Notes under the pieces: model-generated
Database searches by the model: none
The model's input: only the letters and a program-made list of their open reading frames with translations
Told to the model about the DNA's origin: nothing
Part shown: positions 48,023 through 62,145 of the stretch, piece by piece
Layout of the letters: the number at the start of each line of letters is the position of its first letter
Position numbering within the stretch: the first letter of the stretch is position 1
Assembly: GCF_008831285.2 (NCBI RefSeq)
Contig: NC_045141.1
Span: 23,338,742 to 23,402,741 of the forward strand
DNA length: 64,000 bases
DNA from: Nymphaea colorata
Lineage: Eukaryota; Streptophyta; Magnoliopsida; Nymphaeales; Nymphaeaceae
Direction of reading: 5' to 3'
Position numbers and translations under genes: made by a program

Positions 48023-51000
48023 TTAAGAACTGCAATTTTTTCACGAGAAGACAGGAACAAGTTAAGGAAAACTAAAAACATTAAACCATACATAGAGATG
48101 AAGGAGGACATCTTCCTCGTTTTTCCCCCCTTCCCATTTTTGCATCCAACATATATTGTTTACCAATGTCTATACAACCCACATTATTTATGCTGATTGG
48201 GATGTCCAGGAAACATTGTTAAATAAAACAGTCATATTGTATTTATTCTTTTTTTTTCACGATTTATGTGGCTTTCCATTGAAATGGAAAGCAGAAGCAA
48301 CTAATTGTTGAAGAACTGAATTTTTCTGTAGAGAAAAAGAGACAATAGCCTGTGCCATCTTCAGTTTCTTGCTTCTATAAGCTTCAAATGAAAACAATAA
48401 ACAGCAGTGGGCTCCCTTGTGGCGTCAACGAGACCTGATAAGATCACGCCATGGCCGTCCGTTGCTAGAATACATTGTCTGCCCATTGGACCAAAGGTTG
48501 GACCTAAAGCAACCAGTATCTTACAATGTTAGAGATGAAGGCGAGATCGTAGCATTTTTTTTTATCTCCTGCAACTGGAAGGTCCTTAGGTGAAACCCCT
48601 CCGCACGTGGATGTGGAGATCTTGTTGGCAACTTGTCTTTCACTGTCTAGAACAGTTAAGTAATCTTCACAAAATGTGTTTAAGCTATTACTGTCTAGAA
48701 CAGTCGTATATACCTTCACAAATGTGTTCAGACGAAGAGTTTGTGATGCTAATTATGTCTTAGTTGTAAAATGCGGGTTGGTACTCAAGCCGGCCAAGCT
48801 GGTCATTCGATGAATGAGCCCTGAATCTACTGTGAATCGATAAAAATTATCTGAAAATTGATTTTGAAAAAATAGATAAAAACTAATTGAGACAATAAAG
48901 CTATTAATATATTTTAAAAGAACCAAAAACATTAACATGTGGCACTCGTGAATTGGCCACCGAATCAAATCGGTTAGCCACCAGGCCGATTCTGATAAAA
49001 TTGCTTAGTACAGGATGTTAAACCAGAAACCAGATCTGTCATCCCCCTCAAGAACTCAGAGTCAACTTGTTTTTACATTATATATTATATAAATGGATCA
49101 AGCATGGATTATTTGATGAAATCCGAGGATCGAGCCTTTTCGTGTATGGAAGAAATAATATTATAGAACTTACCAATTGATGATTATTAGCTGATCAGGG
49201 TTTAGCAATCTGAATAACCAATTGTTCGTTGAACAAACGATTTAGCTAGAGTGCAAGAATGATGCACCAGTACTTAAAACTGGGAATATAAAATTTTCGG
49301 AAATCTCCATTCTCCCAAATGTAAAGGCCTTATTAATACCACTTTGTAAATGTCAAAAGATGATGATATAACGCCTTGCTCGTCTGAAATCTAACTGCAA
49401 TGAAAGCACACGGCAACGCGAGCAAGACCGAAACAACTGGGGAAAAAAAGGAAAAAAACTAACCTTTTCTACTTTGGATGTTCTTAAAATGCTGTCAGAA
49501 GGGCTTTATAGATGCTCCTAAAAGGCTGCACCGGAGTCAAGCGGCCACCCATTTATACATAGGCACGAGAACTCCCAATTTTGCGTTAAGACGAGATAGC
49601 TTATTACCCAACCTGGTTATGAGCACTGTGCACAATTTCTTATTTTTCATGCACTAGTTAATGACTTCACTCGAAAAAAAATATTGTAAAGACAATTGAA
49701 AATGAAAAAAAAATTAAAAAAAACTTAAAAAAAAAACATTCTACCCTCCTTTACTACATATGCACAAGTAACTTTCTCACTTATTACCTAATAAATGTAT
49801 GAAAAAGTAACTTTCTCCCGCTCATTAAAAAGCAGCCAGATTATCTATTTTACTCGATTAGGCTACAGTGACATGGTTCATTTACTTCGTTGGGATAACG
49901 TCCTTTCAGCAGTATAATAGCTTTCACGTTGATAGTTAAAAGAACTTATTCAGACCACTTGAAATTTAAGTATCAGCAGTGGCTGCTACTCGAATCAAAC
50001 TTTCTAGCTTACCGCATCTCCTGCTTCAGCTAGAAAATGTCTTACCTCAGGCTTTTTTTTTTTGTTTCGACTATGTAGAAGGGGACCGCCATAATAATGC
50101 GCCGACGATTTTGTTACAATTATGGGTTAGCCTCAGAGATTACTCCCCGGGGCAAATGTATTCCTGGGGGTGCTCCACCGTAGCGGCATATAGGACAGCA
50201 GAGACAACCCTTAATTAAATACCAACTCTTCCCTGGGCCTAAACGTCGCTTGGGTACGTTAGGCCCGAACACACTGACAGCAATATTTAGCCCTTACCAT
50301 AACAAGAACATTTTCAGATGAATGAAAAATTAGTAACCCAAGGCTCAGCCTCCTCCATTCCCTAGATTCTGATCTCTAAGCGTCAGTGACGGCAATGGCG
50401 TACCCATGGCTCCCATAATAGCCCGAGGTTGTCAAACAGTCCACGTCCAAAACTAAGTTCCAGTATAAGTTTGCGTTCACACTTTTGTTTTTTCCCTGTT
50501 CTGAAAATGTAAAGCTCATATATGATATAACTCTTATTCCGCCAGTAAATGCATCGAGCAGAATCCAATACACCAGCCAAACAAGAACCCAACTCAAAAA
50601 CATTTCGACATCCAGATTCCAGTGTCATCATGAACTATGATGCCCCTCCTGGGGTTCGAAGACAAAACAAACAATCTAATTCACTACACGTATAATTAAT
50701 TGCACAAACTCTGAAAACCCCTCTCGCATATGCAACTTAAAACATGCACATCAGTGGAAATAATCACCACGGACGGATGAAAAGCTAAAACTGCAGATCT
50801 CAAACTGCTTGCTTAGGTATCCCCTCATCACAGAACTGATGACATGCACCGACATCATTTTGCTAGAGAAAAAATCTTCACTCTCGAGACATGTAAAGTC
50901 TTGCTCATCCAACCTGGAAGAACTTATCACATCAAGCTAATCAAGGCAGATGAAACAATAAGATGGACACATGCAAGCACAGCCTGTATATAAAAAATAA

Positions 51001-51168
51001 CATGCAACAGAAGGCAGAAACCTAAGTAGCCTCGCCCATCTCTAAGACTCGTGCTTGCGCATGCACAGACGTGTAAAATGGACTAAAGCAGATTAAACAT
51101 GGAAGGAACTAGGAAAAGAAAAAAAAAAAACAGATCATTACCATCTGCAAAAATTTTCATCAAGAGAA
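48023..51168. other. Intergenic region between the ZAT-like gene and eRF3 (tail to tail)
   Basis: The two genes converge here: ZAT-like 3' UTR on the left, eRF3 3' UTR on the right. AT-rich filler without ORFs of interest. A short local repeat (ACTGTCTAGAACAGT around 48641 and 48691) is all I noticed. Confidence 0.55.
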
Positions 51169-54100
51169 TCAGGTACTGCCTGATGGACGAAGACCAGTAA
51201 CTTTGCCTACTGCAACGGTTTTTCCTGTAAAAGATGCAGAACGAGGAAGGATTCAGCGGACAGGAAGTCCCCAATCAGAAGATAAAGCAGAAAATTTTCA
51301 ACAATTTACCTTCAGAACGAAGAGTAAACCTTCCGAGCTGGGGAAAATCACTGAAGGTCTCAATGCAAATCAGGTTATTCACCTTCACATCAGACAAACA
51401 ATTAACTCACTTGCATTTAAAAAAATAACCATAATAATCAACTGTCCAAACTAGAAATGCCTCATTGCCTATACCTGGATGCGGCAAACCACAACTGCAC
51501 CATTTTTTACAAAGAGAACTTTCTTTTTCATGGGCTTCTTCGTCTTTGGATCTATTTGTTGCAACAGCTCCACTATCTCACACTCCTCAACAATAGAATG
51601 AATATGCAACACAGCCTTGTAGCCAGCAGTGAAAATAGCCTGACAAAATCAAGATACCATCAAAAGCTTGCAAGCAGAAAGCTTGAATTATAGCAGGAAG
51701 TCAGAAACAGAGATGGTTAACCAAGCCCGTCAGAGAAACATACGCACATTGTCAAGCAATTCCAGTATCTGCAACTGAGCATCAAATTCTGAGACAGCAG
51801 AAATCGGCTTTGCTTCACAAGACAAATAAACCACTTGAATCAGTAAAACAGTATAGGTGCAACTCAGATGGATCATGCTCTTCCAACTTAACTATCTTAA
51901 AATGTGTCTGCAATATCATCAATGGAAAGTTCCCACCAACATAACGGGTTTTATCTTTTATGTTCCACAATGGGAAGAAAAATCTTGAAATATGACACCG
52001 TAAGACCATGCAATTAGATACAAATTCTCATCATGCTTCAAAGTTCAAACAACAACTTTGACTGAGTGTCCAAATACTCAAATTTAAGAACCAATCTGCC
52101 AATTCCTATTTTCACACAGTACAGAGTCCCACAACGACAGTCTTTGACAATAATGTATTCGTCGATAATTGTTGTTCAGCATGAACTCACACACCAGCAC
52201 CCAATAGTTTCTTAAAGTTGTTTGCTGCAACTGCACCTAGCAATGTGGATGGGCAATTCCACTCAGCAACTCAACATCTATACCCACAAACATAATTATT
52301 ATAAAGTAAATATGCTGCAGACCAGTTGCAAGCACTCCCATAGATATCATGGGATTTTCGACCATCTAGAAATATTTATGAGAAAAACAAGTAAAACAAA
52401 AATATCAGGAAAATCTTGTCAAAAAAAGAAGATCGCGCTATTTTTCATTATTTTTGATGATTTTTTCGTTTTTTATTATTTCCTCATTTACTTTACTTTT
52501 TCTAATCTTTAGGATTTTTATTTTTTTTAAATTTGCAGAAATATCCCCAAATTTTTTTCAAAAAAACTTTGCCAAAAAATACCTGACAAAAACCTTGCCA
52601 ATAATTTGCCAAGAATGATATTCGTAACAATGGTGGGAAGATACATTCAAATAGCACTTATTACCAGCTTATTTGAGCTTTATCAATGGTGAACACATGA
52701 AGCAAAGTTAGTTATTTGTCTTGAAGAAGGTATATTAAATGCTTTTAATATATCAAAAAGTTCTCCAGATACTCTTCATTACAATGTTCGGACAGGAACT
52801 AAACTCAAGAAATAGAAGAAACCAAAAACTTAGTAGCGAAGGAAAGGATATTATAGATAGATACAAGTTGCTGAATAAGAATACAGAATTTTAAGGTCTC
52901 ACTGTATGGTAACGGAAAGAGGACAAATTTGTGTCATACTTTCCCGTTTGGGCATTCCTTGCTTCTATGTTTGGGCACCATCGAGTGACGAAAAATGATG
53001 TAGCTAAAGAATCTGAGCTCTGGATTAAGAAACAATGGCATTCGAAGTGGCTGCAAAAATGTTGGATTGTTTCCTTTGATGCAGTTATTTGGAGGCTTAG
53101 GAATTGTTTTGCTCATGACAAGATTATGCAAGTACTTTGCTTCCTTTTAAGATGCTCATATGGAGATCCTGCACCGAAGTTTACAGTTCCATGAACTTAG
53201 ATGAGGACGAGCATACTCTGCTTAAAATCTGGCTCAAAACAGGGGTTGTCTGAAGGAAAATTGAGGAGCTTGAAATGGATGCAGTGGAGCAAATCATCTC
53301 CTCCAAAATTAATGATAACAGGTGGGTGATGGCAGTGTGGTTCAGTGTTAATGATGGGCACATGCATAGTCAAGCTTTGAGAGCTGAGGATAGAAGGGAC
53401 CAGGCTGAAATGGGGCTGCTAGCTAACTGGCTGCAGAGTAGAAGATCTTCCAGATCTAGGCAGAGAATCATAACTAACAACAAAGGCTGGAGCAGGCACA
53501 TGAAGGCCTTTCTTAACTGCAACAGGCTCCTTCAACGAGCTGGCACGATCTTGTTTCTTGCGGTGATCGCATCCTCATCATCAATCATCTCCCCACCCTC
53601 AATGCAGGGCTTCTGATTTGTAGGTATGGGTACAGAGATTGTAAAATCGACACAGAATGATGGCTCTAGCTTGTTATCATTTGGTGTCCTACTTTTGGTT
53701 TAGCTTTTTGTCCTGGTACTGATTGAGTCTTCTATCGTTTGGACCAGTGGTCCCATTTTGTCTTTGCGACTGCCAGGGTCTTTGGCAGTTGTGTTGGCTT
53801 TTGCCTATGCGTTCTTGATACTGGGCGTCCCCATTTTTTGATGTGCATATTATCTCTTCTAATAAAGGTGGGATCCTATCTTCCAAGCAATTTATATTGG
53901 AAGTAACTTTAATCACGGAAAATGAAAGTAACATTAATGCCAACATATATTAAAAATATAATTTTTACTTACAGATACTTGAAAGGACAAACCCGCCCAA
54001 AATATCATCCTCCTCGATTCCTGATAACCTAACACGAACATTTTCACCAGGCCCAGCACGCCTCACTTTATTTTCATCGCAATATAGGCCCAGCACTTTC

Positions 54101-57100
54101 ACACTCGCCTGTAGAACAAAAAGGAGTTAGCAGAAGTTCAATTGAACATTTTCAATGGATACAGCAAATGAAGAAAGAACAAAAGAAAAAAGAGACAAAG
54201 AGCAAAAGACCTTATTGGGCATGACCAACAGATTGTCGCCTTCACGGATAGATCCAGACTCTATCTTACCCATAACAACTGTCCCCATGTCTTTAAATTT
54301 ATCAATTATTGGCATCCTTGTCAAAGTACAGAGGCCATCGTATCAGAAAAAAATCAGATGACAATAAAAGCCATGTCAGAGAGGCAGCAGCAGTATAAAC
54401 CAATATTACTAAGTAGCGGCCAGTGAAGTAGATCCACTTTCTATTGCTGGTACTAGCTTCAGGAATATGCTTGAATTATATGTGTAGGTATATAATAATA
54501 ACAACAAGCAATAGACAAAAATAATTCTAGGTTCACATTTCCACCAGTGTGCCATCACAACAAGCATAATATAGGGTGAAACAAAAGTAAAACAGGATCA
54601 TTTCTTGCTCATCAGATGCATCATAGGAACTCTATCAGATCATGTATCAAGCAAGTGTTGCTAGTACCTCAGTGGACCCTTTGGATCTCGTGGAGGAACT
54701 TCAACAGTATCAAGAACTTCAAAAAGGCAAGGTCCATTCCACCATCCACACACACTTTTTTCCAACCTAGTTTTTATGTTTGAACCAACCAGACCAGATA
54801 TTGGAAGAAATTGAACATCTGCAAGACAGACATACATGCCTTCAGAGGAAAAAGAATAATTGAAATGAAGAGCATTGAGTTGGAATTCAAGTCATTATAA
54901 GCTGACAAAAAAACAAAAAACAAAAAAAAGTGCATTCAAGAGCCTTGATTTACAAGAAAAAATCACAAATTTCCGAAGCATGGTAAGGAACAGAAAGCTT
55001 AAATTCAGAATTTTGTTTTATTGACTTCTTCAGCTTGCTTCAGAAGATTCACATGGACAGTATGTGTAACTAGACAACTGATAGTATTGGTGTGTAAGAC
55101 GTGACAAAATTAGATGAAGATCATTTACCTTTCTTAACATTGTAGCCAGAAGATCTTAAAAAAGGTATCATCTTTGACTCAATTTCATCAAATCTGGAGA
55201 AAGAGAATAAAACAACTGTCAAACACTAGCGAAATTATGTCTATGTCAATGGAAAAGAGAATAGCTCTTAAGTCTTGAGAAACAACAAAGAGAACACAAA
55301 CATGAAGGTAGGAAAAGACAAATGCACAAGGACTTACCGGTCCTTGGACCACTTCACAGTCGAATCATCCATTTTATTGACAACAACAACCAACTTAGTA
55401 ACCCCTAATGTCTTTGCAAGTTGGACATGTTCACGTGTTTGACCGCCTCTCTCATATCCAGTCTCAAACTCACCCTTTCGCGCGGATATAACCTACAGAG
55501 AAAGAGACATTGTACTTTCAGAATTGGGACACCTAGACAGCATTAAAGTACTACAATATCAGTAAACATACTCACCAGAACTCCAATATCTGCCTGAGAA
55601 GCCCCACTTATCATGTTTGGAACATAACTTTTATGGCCCTACACACATTAAAGGCATGACATAAGTAAAAGTGTAAAACATAGCCAACTGCTATCTGTAA
55701 GTGACAACCAAATTATATAAACACCACATCAGAAAAAGGGATATTGCAATGCTGATCCGTCTGCAACTAACCAAGCAAAAAAGTAAAGGTTTTTCTTCAG
55801 TTTCTTTTCCAAATTAAGTTGACAATAAAAATAAAAAATAAATAGTCATTATAGAATGGAAGTGCAAAGACTAGCAAAACAGCCACTTCACGAATAATGG
55901 ATAAGGCTAGGACGTATTTGTCCACTGCATCAGAACATCCCATCACACAAAGCCCCTTGAGATGAGTCTAGGAAATTGCAGGATCATTTAAGTAAACAAA
56001 TAATGATGGAAAATTAAAATCAAAAACTAGTTTTCTTAAATAAACACTGTGGTTAAGAAAAAATATAGTGCAGCAATTTTTTTAGGGTTTCCCACCTTGT
56101 CATGTTGTTCACAGTTGCTTCTCTCTTTTCTTTAAGAGAAAATGTCCAATAATGAGATTACAAAGTACCACAAGTCAGTAACTAGCTATGCAGCTTAATG
56201 ATAACTAAAACAATAAAAAAGTTCAATCTAGCCGTGGAAAGAATGAAAGAAGAAGAAAAGCAACAATTATGACTATTCCAACATCCATTCACCATCAAGA
56301 ATGTCCACTTTGAGGCCAGAAAAGCTTCCCATATAAGCATCCCATGGTTAACTCTACCACAAATTTCTGCTAGTATTTTAGCATCAGTGAAGAAAAATAA
56401 AATAAAATGCCTGCATTAATGCTTATAAGTTATAACAACCAGAGAAACCTATAAACACACAGAAACCTAGCAATCTAAGATAGAAAACGTACAGTTCCTC
56501 TCAAAAAGAAAGGAAAGATGCGATACAGTCAAATAATAGACTAGTATATGGAGATACCATCGGAAATAATTTTACAGTTGGATATTGCAGTCCAAATTAA
56601 AAAACTACTCATAGATGAGGCCTTAACCATATGCACCAGCTCTTTGATATATTATTAGTAATTACATAAACAATGGAATCAACATCTTTCAAAATGCATT
56701 TATCAAATAAATAAGAAGTGTCACATAATCAGCTTGACAGATCAACAGATAAAGGAAGGCAAAAGACTCAGCTTAACAACCAGATGGCCTGGAAACAGGA
56801 CACATCCACATCGTATGACATTGTATCTACTAAATTTGATATTGAATAGTAAGAACACGTACAACCTATGTCACATCAGTGAAAGTGAGGGTGTCGAAGA
56901 TGGGAATGAATTAATGTCAAAAAGTTTGAGTGCAGGGACATTGACTACTAGTCTATAATTATTCCTACAATTTTACTTCATCAGCTATAGTAATAGTAAT
57001 ACTGTAATACATATATAAATATACACACACACACAAGCACGATGAAGGCAGTAGTAATAATTGTTCAACAAATGGCAATATGTTCACATAAATTTACAGT

Positions 57101-57727
57101 CAATAGAATGAAACAGCACACAACTCCAATAATAAAGAATATTTTTATTACTAAAGTTTCAAAGACTAAGACAAAATAACAATATTTACTAATAAAATAA
57201 TTATATTAATAAAACAACCGAGAACGGCCTCAAAAACGAATTTTAATTCCACTTTCTGGATAAGATTAGATTTTATCAAACTTAAAAAACAATCCATTCT
57301 TGGACAAAAACAGCCATGTGCAGTTTCACTGCACTCAAAGAATTTTATACCATGTTTCAGAGGTGTCCATGTCAAGCTGTCAATGTGAGTCTGGCACCCA
57401 AACAGAACAGCCCATGTAACACAGGGTACAACATAAACATGATAACAATTTTTATTCACTATAACTTTCAAGTGCAATCATCAACAAAGCTTTATTAAAA
57501 AGGAAATGAATTAATCATACTGGAGCATCCAAGATGGTGAATCTCGTTGTCTCTGTCTCAAAATGAGCCCTTCCAACCTCCACTGTCTTCCCCTATAGCA
57601 CAAATTAAAAAGGTAGTGAGTGAAACTGACGGATGTAATAAATACATGTCAAGCACAAATATGATGGGTCCCCACCCCCCCCCCTCCCCACACACGCGCA
57701 CAATGGCACACACACACACACACACAA

Positions 57728-57778
<51 letters not shown>

Positions 57779-58533
57779 TGTGATCCACAAGCTAAACATA
57801 TTTTGAAGTACACGAACAACACACTGTTTCAATTAGTTGATAGAAGCTCAGCAACAAGAAAACTAAAGTGTTCACCTGTGCTTATAATAGGGGAAGAAAC
57901 ACTAAGCAGCAAGACAAAAATATAAATGTACTTCAAATAAAACAAATAAAAATAATTTGCAGCAAAAATCTCAACTTTGAGAGGTATAGACAAAAGCAAG
58001 TACTTCCTTATAGGAATGGATATTTAGGAACCAACACTTAGTGACTGAAGAAACATGCAATAAGTTAATAACATCAAAATATTCGCAAGAAGGAGAAAAG
58101 AGACACAGTGCTTTCCAATGAAACAAGAGCTGTTACTGATTATAGTTTATAAATGTGATGGAAAAGTATTTGATATCAAAATTTAAATCCCAGAGAACAT
58201 GGCAAAGTGTAACTTCACAGAGATAACGTCAATTTTCCCTAGAACAAGCAAAAAAAAGACTGCACACTGAATAGAAGCATGTGTAGTTGGCATATCACAA
58301 TACAAAGTAGCAACTGCGAACCTTTATTCGTTCCTCCTCATTTGTGTCCATGATATATGCCATATACCTACAATGTGGTTAGGTTAAACTAATCAGAAAC
58401 AACAAGGAATGACAAGTGAACAGCATCAGCTATCCATAATGAAATACAAAAAAAAAAATCAGTCAAAGAAAAATAACAATAAAATAAATCCTGGTATGGC
58501 TAAAGCTTTTATATTTGCTGCCAAATGCATGTG

Positions 58534-58630
<97 letters not shown>

Positions 58631-61600
58631 TTCTACATTTTGCATTAAAATTTTGGACATATATATAATCTATCTACATTCTACAATTTTGCATTTTTGC
58701 ATTAAGTAAGAAGAATTTTGATCATACATGGCAATGCAAAGTAACAACTGTTGTCCACTAATTACTATTCAAATGCAAAGTAACAACTGTTGTCCACTAA
58801 TTACTTCTGGGGCCTCATTAAGGGCAAGAAAAACAAAATTTTGTACAAACTAGAAATGCCGGAAATGTTTCTGTTGTTAATCCGAACATGGCTTATATTT
58901 CTCGCTACAAAAGATAGTGAAATGAATCGGATCCATTTCTTGACCACCCATACCAGGTGATACCAAATGGTCCATTTTCTGGAAAGTGGATAGCCATAAA
59001 CATGGTTAGAAATGGTGAGAGAGAGAGAGAGAGAGAGGGAAAAAAACACTTATTTCAACTTAATGAGTGGCAACAAAAAGGGGTGAAGAATAAACAAGTT
59101 CAGCATCCTATCTGCAGGAAATGCAACAGAGGGTAAAGGTAACTAAAGATAAATATGTTCCAACTGATAGTAAGTAGCACTAAAGACTAAAGGCCCCACG
59201 TAAAGAGACTTCTAAGTTCTAAGTTCTAAACCTGGACCCTAAAGCTAACATTTTAACTTTATTTATGTGACTCATGCATAATGTGACTCATGCATACTAC
59301 AGAGTTTGTTATCCTTGCATGATATGTTCATTTACATAAAGCTTTAGACACAATGCTCATCAACCTAAAAAACCTATCTACATATTCTTAGTCAGGATAG
59401 TCACTAGGTAATGCTTATAGACTGCACAAGTTTTATGGATAAAGCATTTAACATAGCAGCCAGTGCCAACACTACAAAGTACAAACATTTGTAGCATTTG
59501 GCAACCTTCTTTGTATAGTTCCAATTTTATCAGATGTCTCTGTATGCAAGCACTTCCAAGAAGCATGCCTCAAGAGGAAAAAAAAGAAATAGTGCGACCA
59601 AATTTTACTCCTCTCGTCTGTCAATTGCAGAAAAACAGACTCACCAACTTTCCCTGCTTTTGTCCTTTGCTTCCTTCTCATACTTTTGGATTGTTCGATC
59701 ATCAACCATACCACTAAGGAATAATATCTGTCCTCCACATGTTGATTTGCCAGCATCTGTCACACATAGATACCTATGAGTCTTAAGCAGTCACAACCCA
59801 TAACAAAGACTTAAATAAGCGGGACAAGCAAAAACACAATCATCTATATTATGGTCATTATGCTGACTGATTTTTCATAAAACAATTACTAAATAGCATG
59901 TCATTGTGAAAAATCATCCCAAAAGACACTGTAAAGTGTATGGGAAATGCATGCATAAATTTAGAAACAGGCTTTGTGCAGGTTTCTTTTTGTAAAAACC
60001 TCTGTTTGCCTTTATGACTATCAGTTTATGAAATCCTTCAATATCAACTTTGATTGAATAAAAATATGCATCATGCAGATGCTGTGTCATAATGGATTAA
60101 AACACTAAAAAGATGTGGTCATATGTAAGGAAGGGCTCTCTCTCAGTACTTGAAGTCCTTTGACAACCATCATCCTGCTTTGTCACAACATGACCAATGT
60201 CCCAAGTGTACTTGCGAAATCAAGCTCATTAACCATCTTGTAATGCAGTAAATGACAGCTCTATCCATTCTCAACAATAATTGTAAACATCCAAAAAGAA
60301 TGAAGATTGCCAAGTAGAAACATATCTATATGAAAAATTCTAGCTGAGGTCATTGTGGTGAACATCTTGATTAATGATCAAATACTACCGGAGCTTCATT
60401 AATGAACCAATTTCTGTGGAATATGGTTCTACCTGAGCTCATGCATAGGGAATAACTGGTTATTGATTAACAGGAGATTCATTAATGAGTCAATATTAGC
60501 AGCATCAAGGTCGCCAGAGAAGGAAACAATGAGTACGAAGCAGATAGGACAAAATTAGATGCACAAGTCCAACAGGGTAGATGTGAAATTCTATAAATTC
60601 TTCACAAGAAGAAAATTCCAAAAACAGCTCATAAAGTGCAACTGCATATGAGCAATTTAAAACAAATTGATGTTGAAGAAAGTAGCATGACTGTGTGCAC
60701 CAAATATTTAAGAATATTCGACATTTTGTACAACAAAAAATGCATATATTATGTGTCTACCAACTATTTTACATATTTATAGCATGCTTCTCTAAATATC
60801 ATAACACAGTTTCCACTAAGCTGACAACACAAGTAGGCTGATTCGTGATAGCCCGAAAAACAAATAGCTGTTATGAATTGAAAAACAATTAGATTTCCAT
60901 GTCCATGAGAAGTGAGAACACTGCCAATCTAAAGTGAAAAACTATTTGATCTGCATTCTCCAAATCTTTCTTCATTTTAAGACATTTGCAGAGAATACAG
61001 GAGTACATGCTATTTGCTTTGTGCTTCACTGCAAAACCAAATTCACAGATCTAAAATGTGAAAATTTGCTTCACAAGATCTAGATTGCATTCTCAGATGA
61101 AATTTCCATAGACCTGTGAAAATCATATACTTATATCCAGTAATTGGGAATCTTTGAGAAATCACAATCATAAAGCATAGGAGAGGGGCTATGGAATCTG
61201 AGTGAACAGAACACATGTTCGGGACTTACCAACATGACCAATAAATACCACGTTCAGATGTCTCTTTTTATTCACTTCCTTCTCCTCTTCCTCTTCCTCT
61301 TCCACATTTTCTGGAGCAGCAACTTCATTTTCGTATTCTGAAATTTATACCCAACCAAACCAAAAAAAAAAAGAGAAATGCAAACATAACTGTTATAGAA
61401 ACAAAAAACAAACACCAATATAGATGCACCTGTAAAATCTCAAATCCAGCCAAGACCGCAATACAGAAAAAAACACCATTTTCTAAGACCACAATAAAGA
61501 ATGTAGTTGACAGGCAGTCAAATATTACCATTGGGCTCCGGTTCTACAGTATGCATACCAGATTGGACATTCTCCACCGTATCTGAGACCCATAGACAAA

Positions 61601-62141
61601 ACCCAATACATCGACAATGTTATTTGCAGTATAATCAGAGACTAACCATTTGAATGTTCATGTGAATGACTACCGAATAATAGAAACATGTACAGAAAGA
61701 GCTCGTCAATAAGTAGATGGAGCCAAAAAGTATATAGATGCAGAAAGCAGACCATAGGGTCGTCCTTGAATAGAACAAAACTCAAACGAAGCGCACTACA
61801 CAAGTAATCTCCGAATGCCATAAAAATTAAAACTATAAGTAAAACCAAAAAAAATATATATCCAGAAACAGATCAACCTACCAACATGACCACCATCTGC
61901 AACATGATCACCGTCTACAACATTTGGATGTTGCTCTAGCTCCTCATCCTTCTCGCGTAGTTCTTCAAAATTTTCTGAACCATCGTGCTCATTCTCTTTT
62001 GCTGGATGGGAGAAAAAATAAGTTATGTACATACCTCTTCTTATTTCGTTCATGCATGTCCTAACGAAAAGACGATTGAGTAACATAAATACCATTTGGT
62101 TCCAACCCCAGTTCACGCAAGCTTGCCTGGATATCGTCCAT
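51169..62141 (-). CDS. eRF3: Eukaryotic peptide chain release factor GTP-binding subunit eRF3
   Basis: Cytosolic translational GTPase that partners eRF1 in stop-codon-dependent termination. Exons: 62141-62093, 62001-61882, 61582-61529, 61337-61230, 59756-59645, 58367-58322, 57592-57521, 55638-55576, 55492-55338, 55193-55129, 54818-54668, 54316-54211, 54108-53973, 51812-51748, 51639-51475, 51382-51310 and 51224-51169. They sum to 1596 nt, 531 residues, no break. An acidic N-terminal extension of about 100 residues ([16 protein letters not shown], then a Glu run) precedes the GTPase: G1 GHVDAGKST at 108-116, DAPGH at 185-189, NKMD at 247-250. EF-Tu-like domains 2 and 3 follow ([51 protein letters not shown]). 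An intron splits G1 between HV and D. All catalytic motifs are intact. Confidence 0.95.
52900..53880 (+). mobile_element. Probable LINE (non-LTR retrotransposon) 3' fragment in eRF3 intron 13
   Basis: The frame at 52931-53194 contains [14 protein letters not shown], like the Trp/Arg-Asn-rich C-terminus of plant LINE ORF2 proteins. A second frame continues at 53275-53616, and a T/G-rich tail-like sequence with AATAAA follows to about 53870. It lies antisense to eRF3 and is 5'-truncated. No RT motifs, poly-A tail or target duplication seen, so this stays tentative. Confidence 0.4.
57706..57774. repeat. (CA)n-A(n)-(GA)n compound repeat, eRF3 intron 6
   Basis: Preceded by a C-rich run; 114 bp upstream (on the coding strand) of exon 7. 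Confidence 0.95.
58535..58627. repeat. (TA)n microsatellite of about 46 units, eRF3 intron 5
   Basis: Uninterrupted TA from 58535 to 58627, 168 bp upstream of exon 6 on the coding strand. Length is likely unstable. Confidence 0.95.
59013..59038. repeat. (GA)n tract, eRF3 intron 5
   Basis: About twelve GA units. Nothing else is seen in this 1.3-kb intron apart from the TA tract. Confidence 0.85.
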
Positions 62142-62145
62142 GTTG

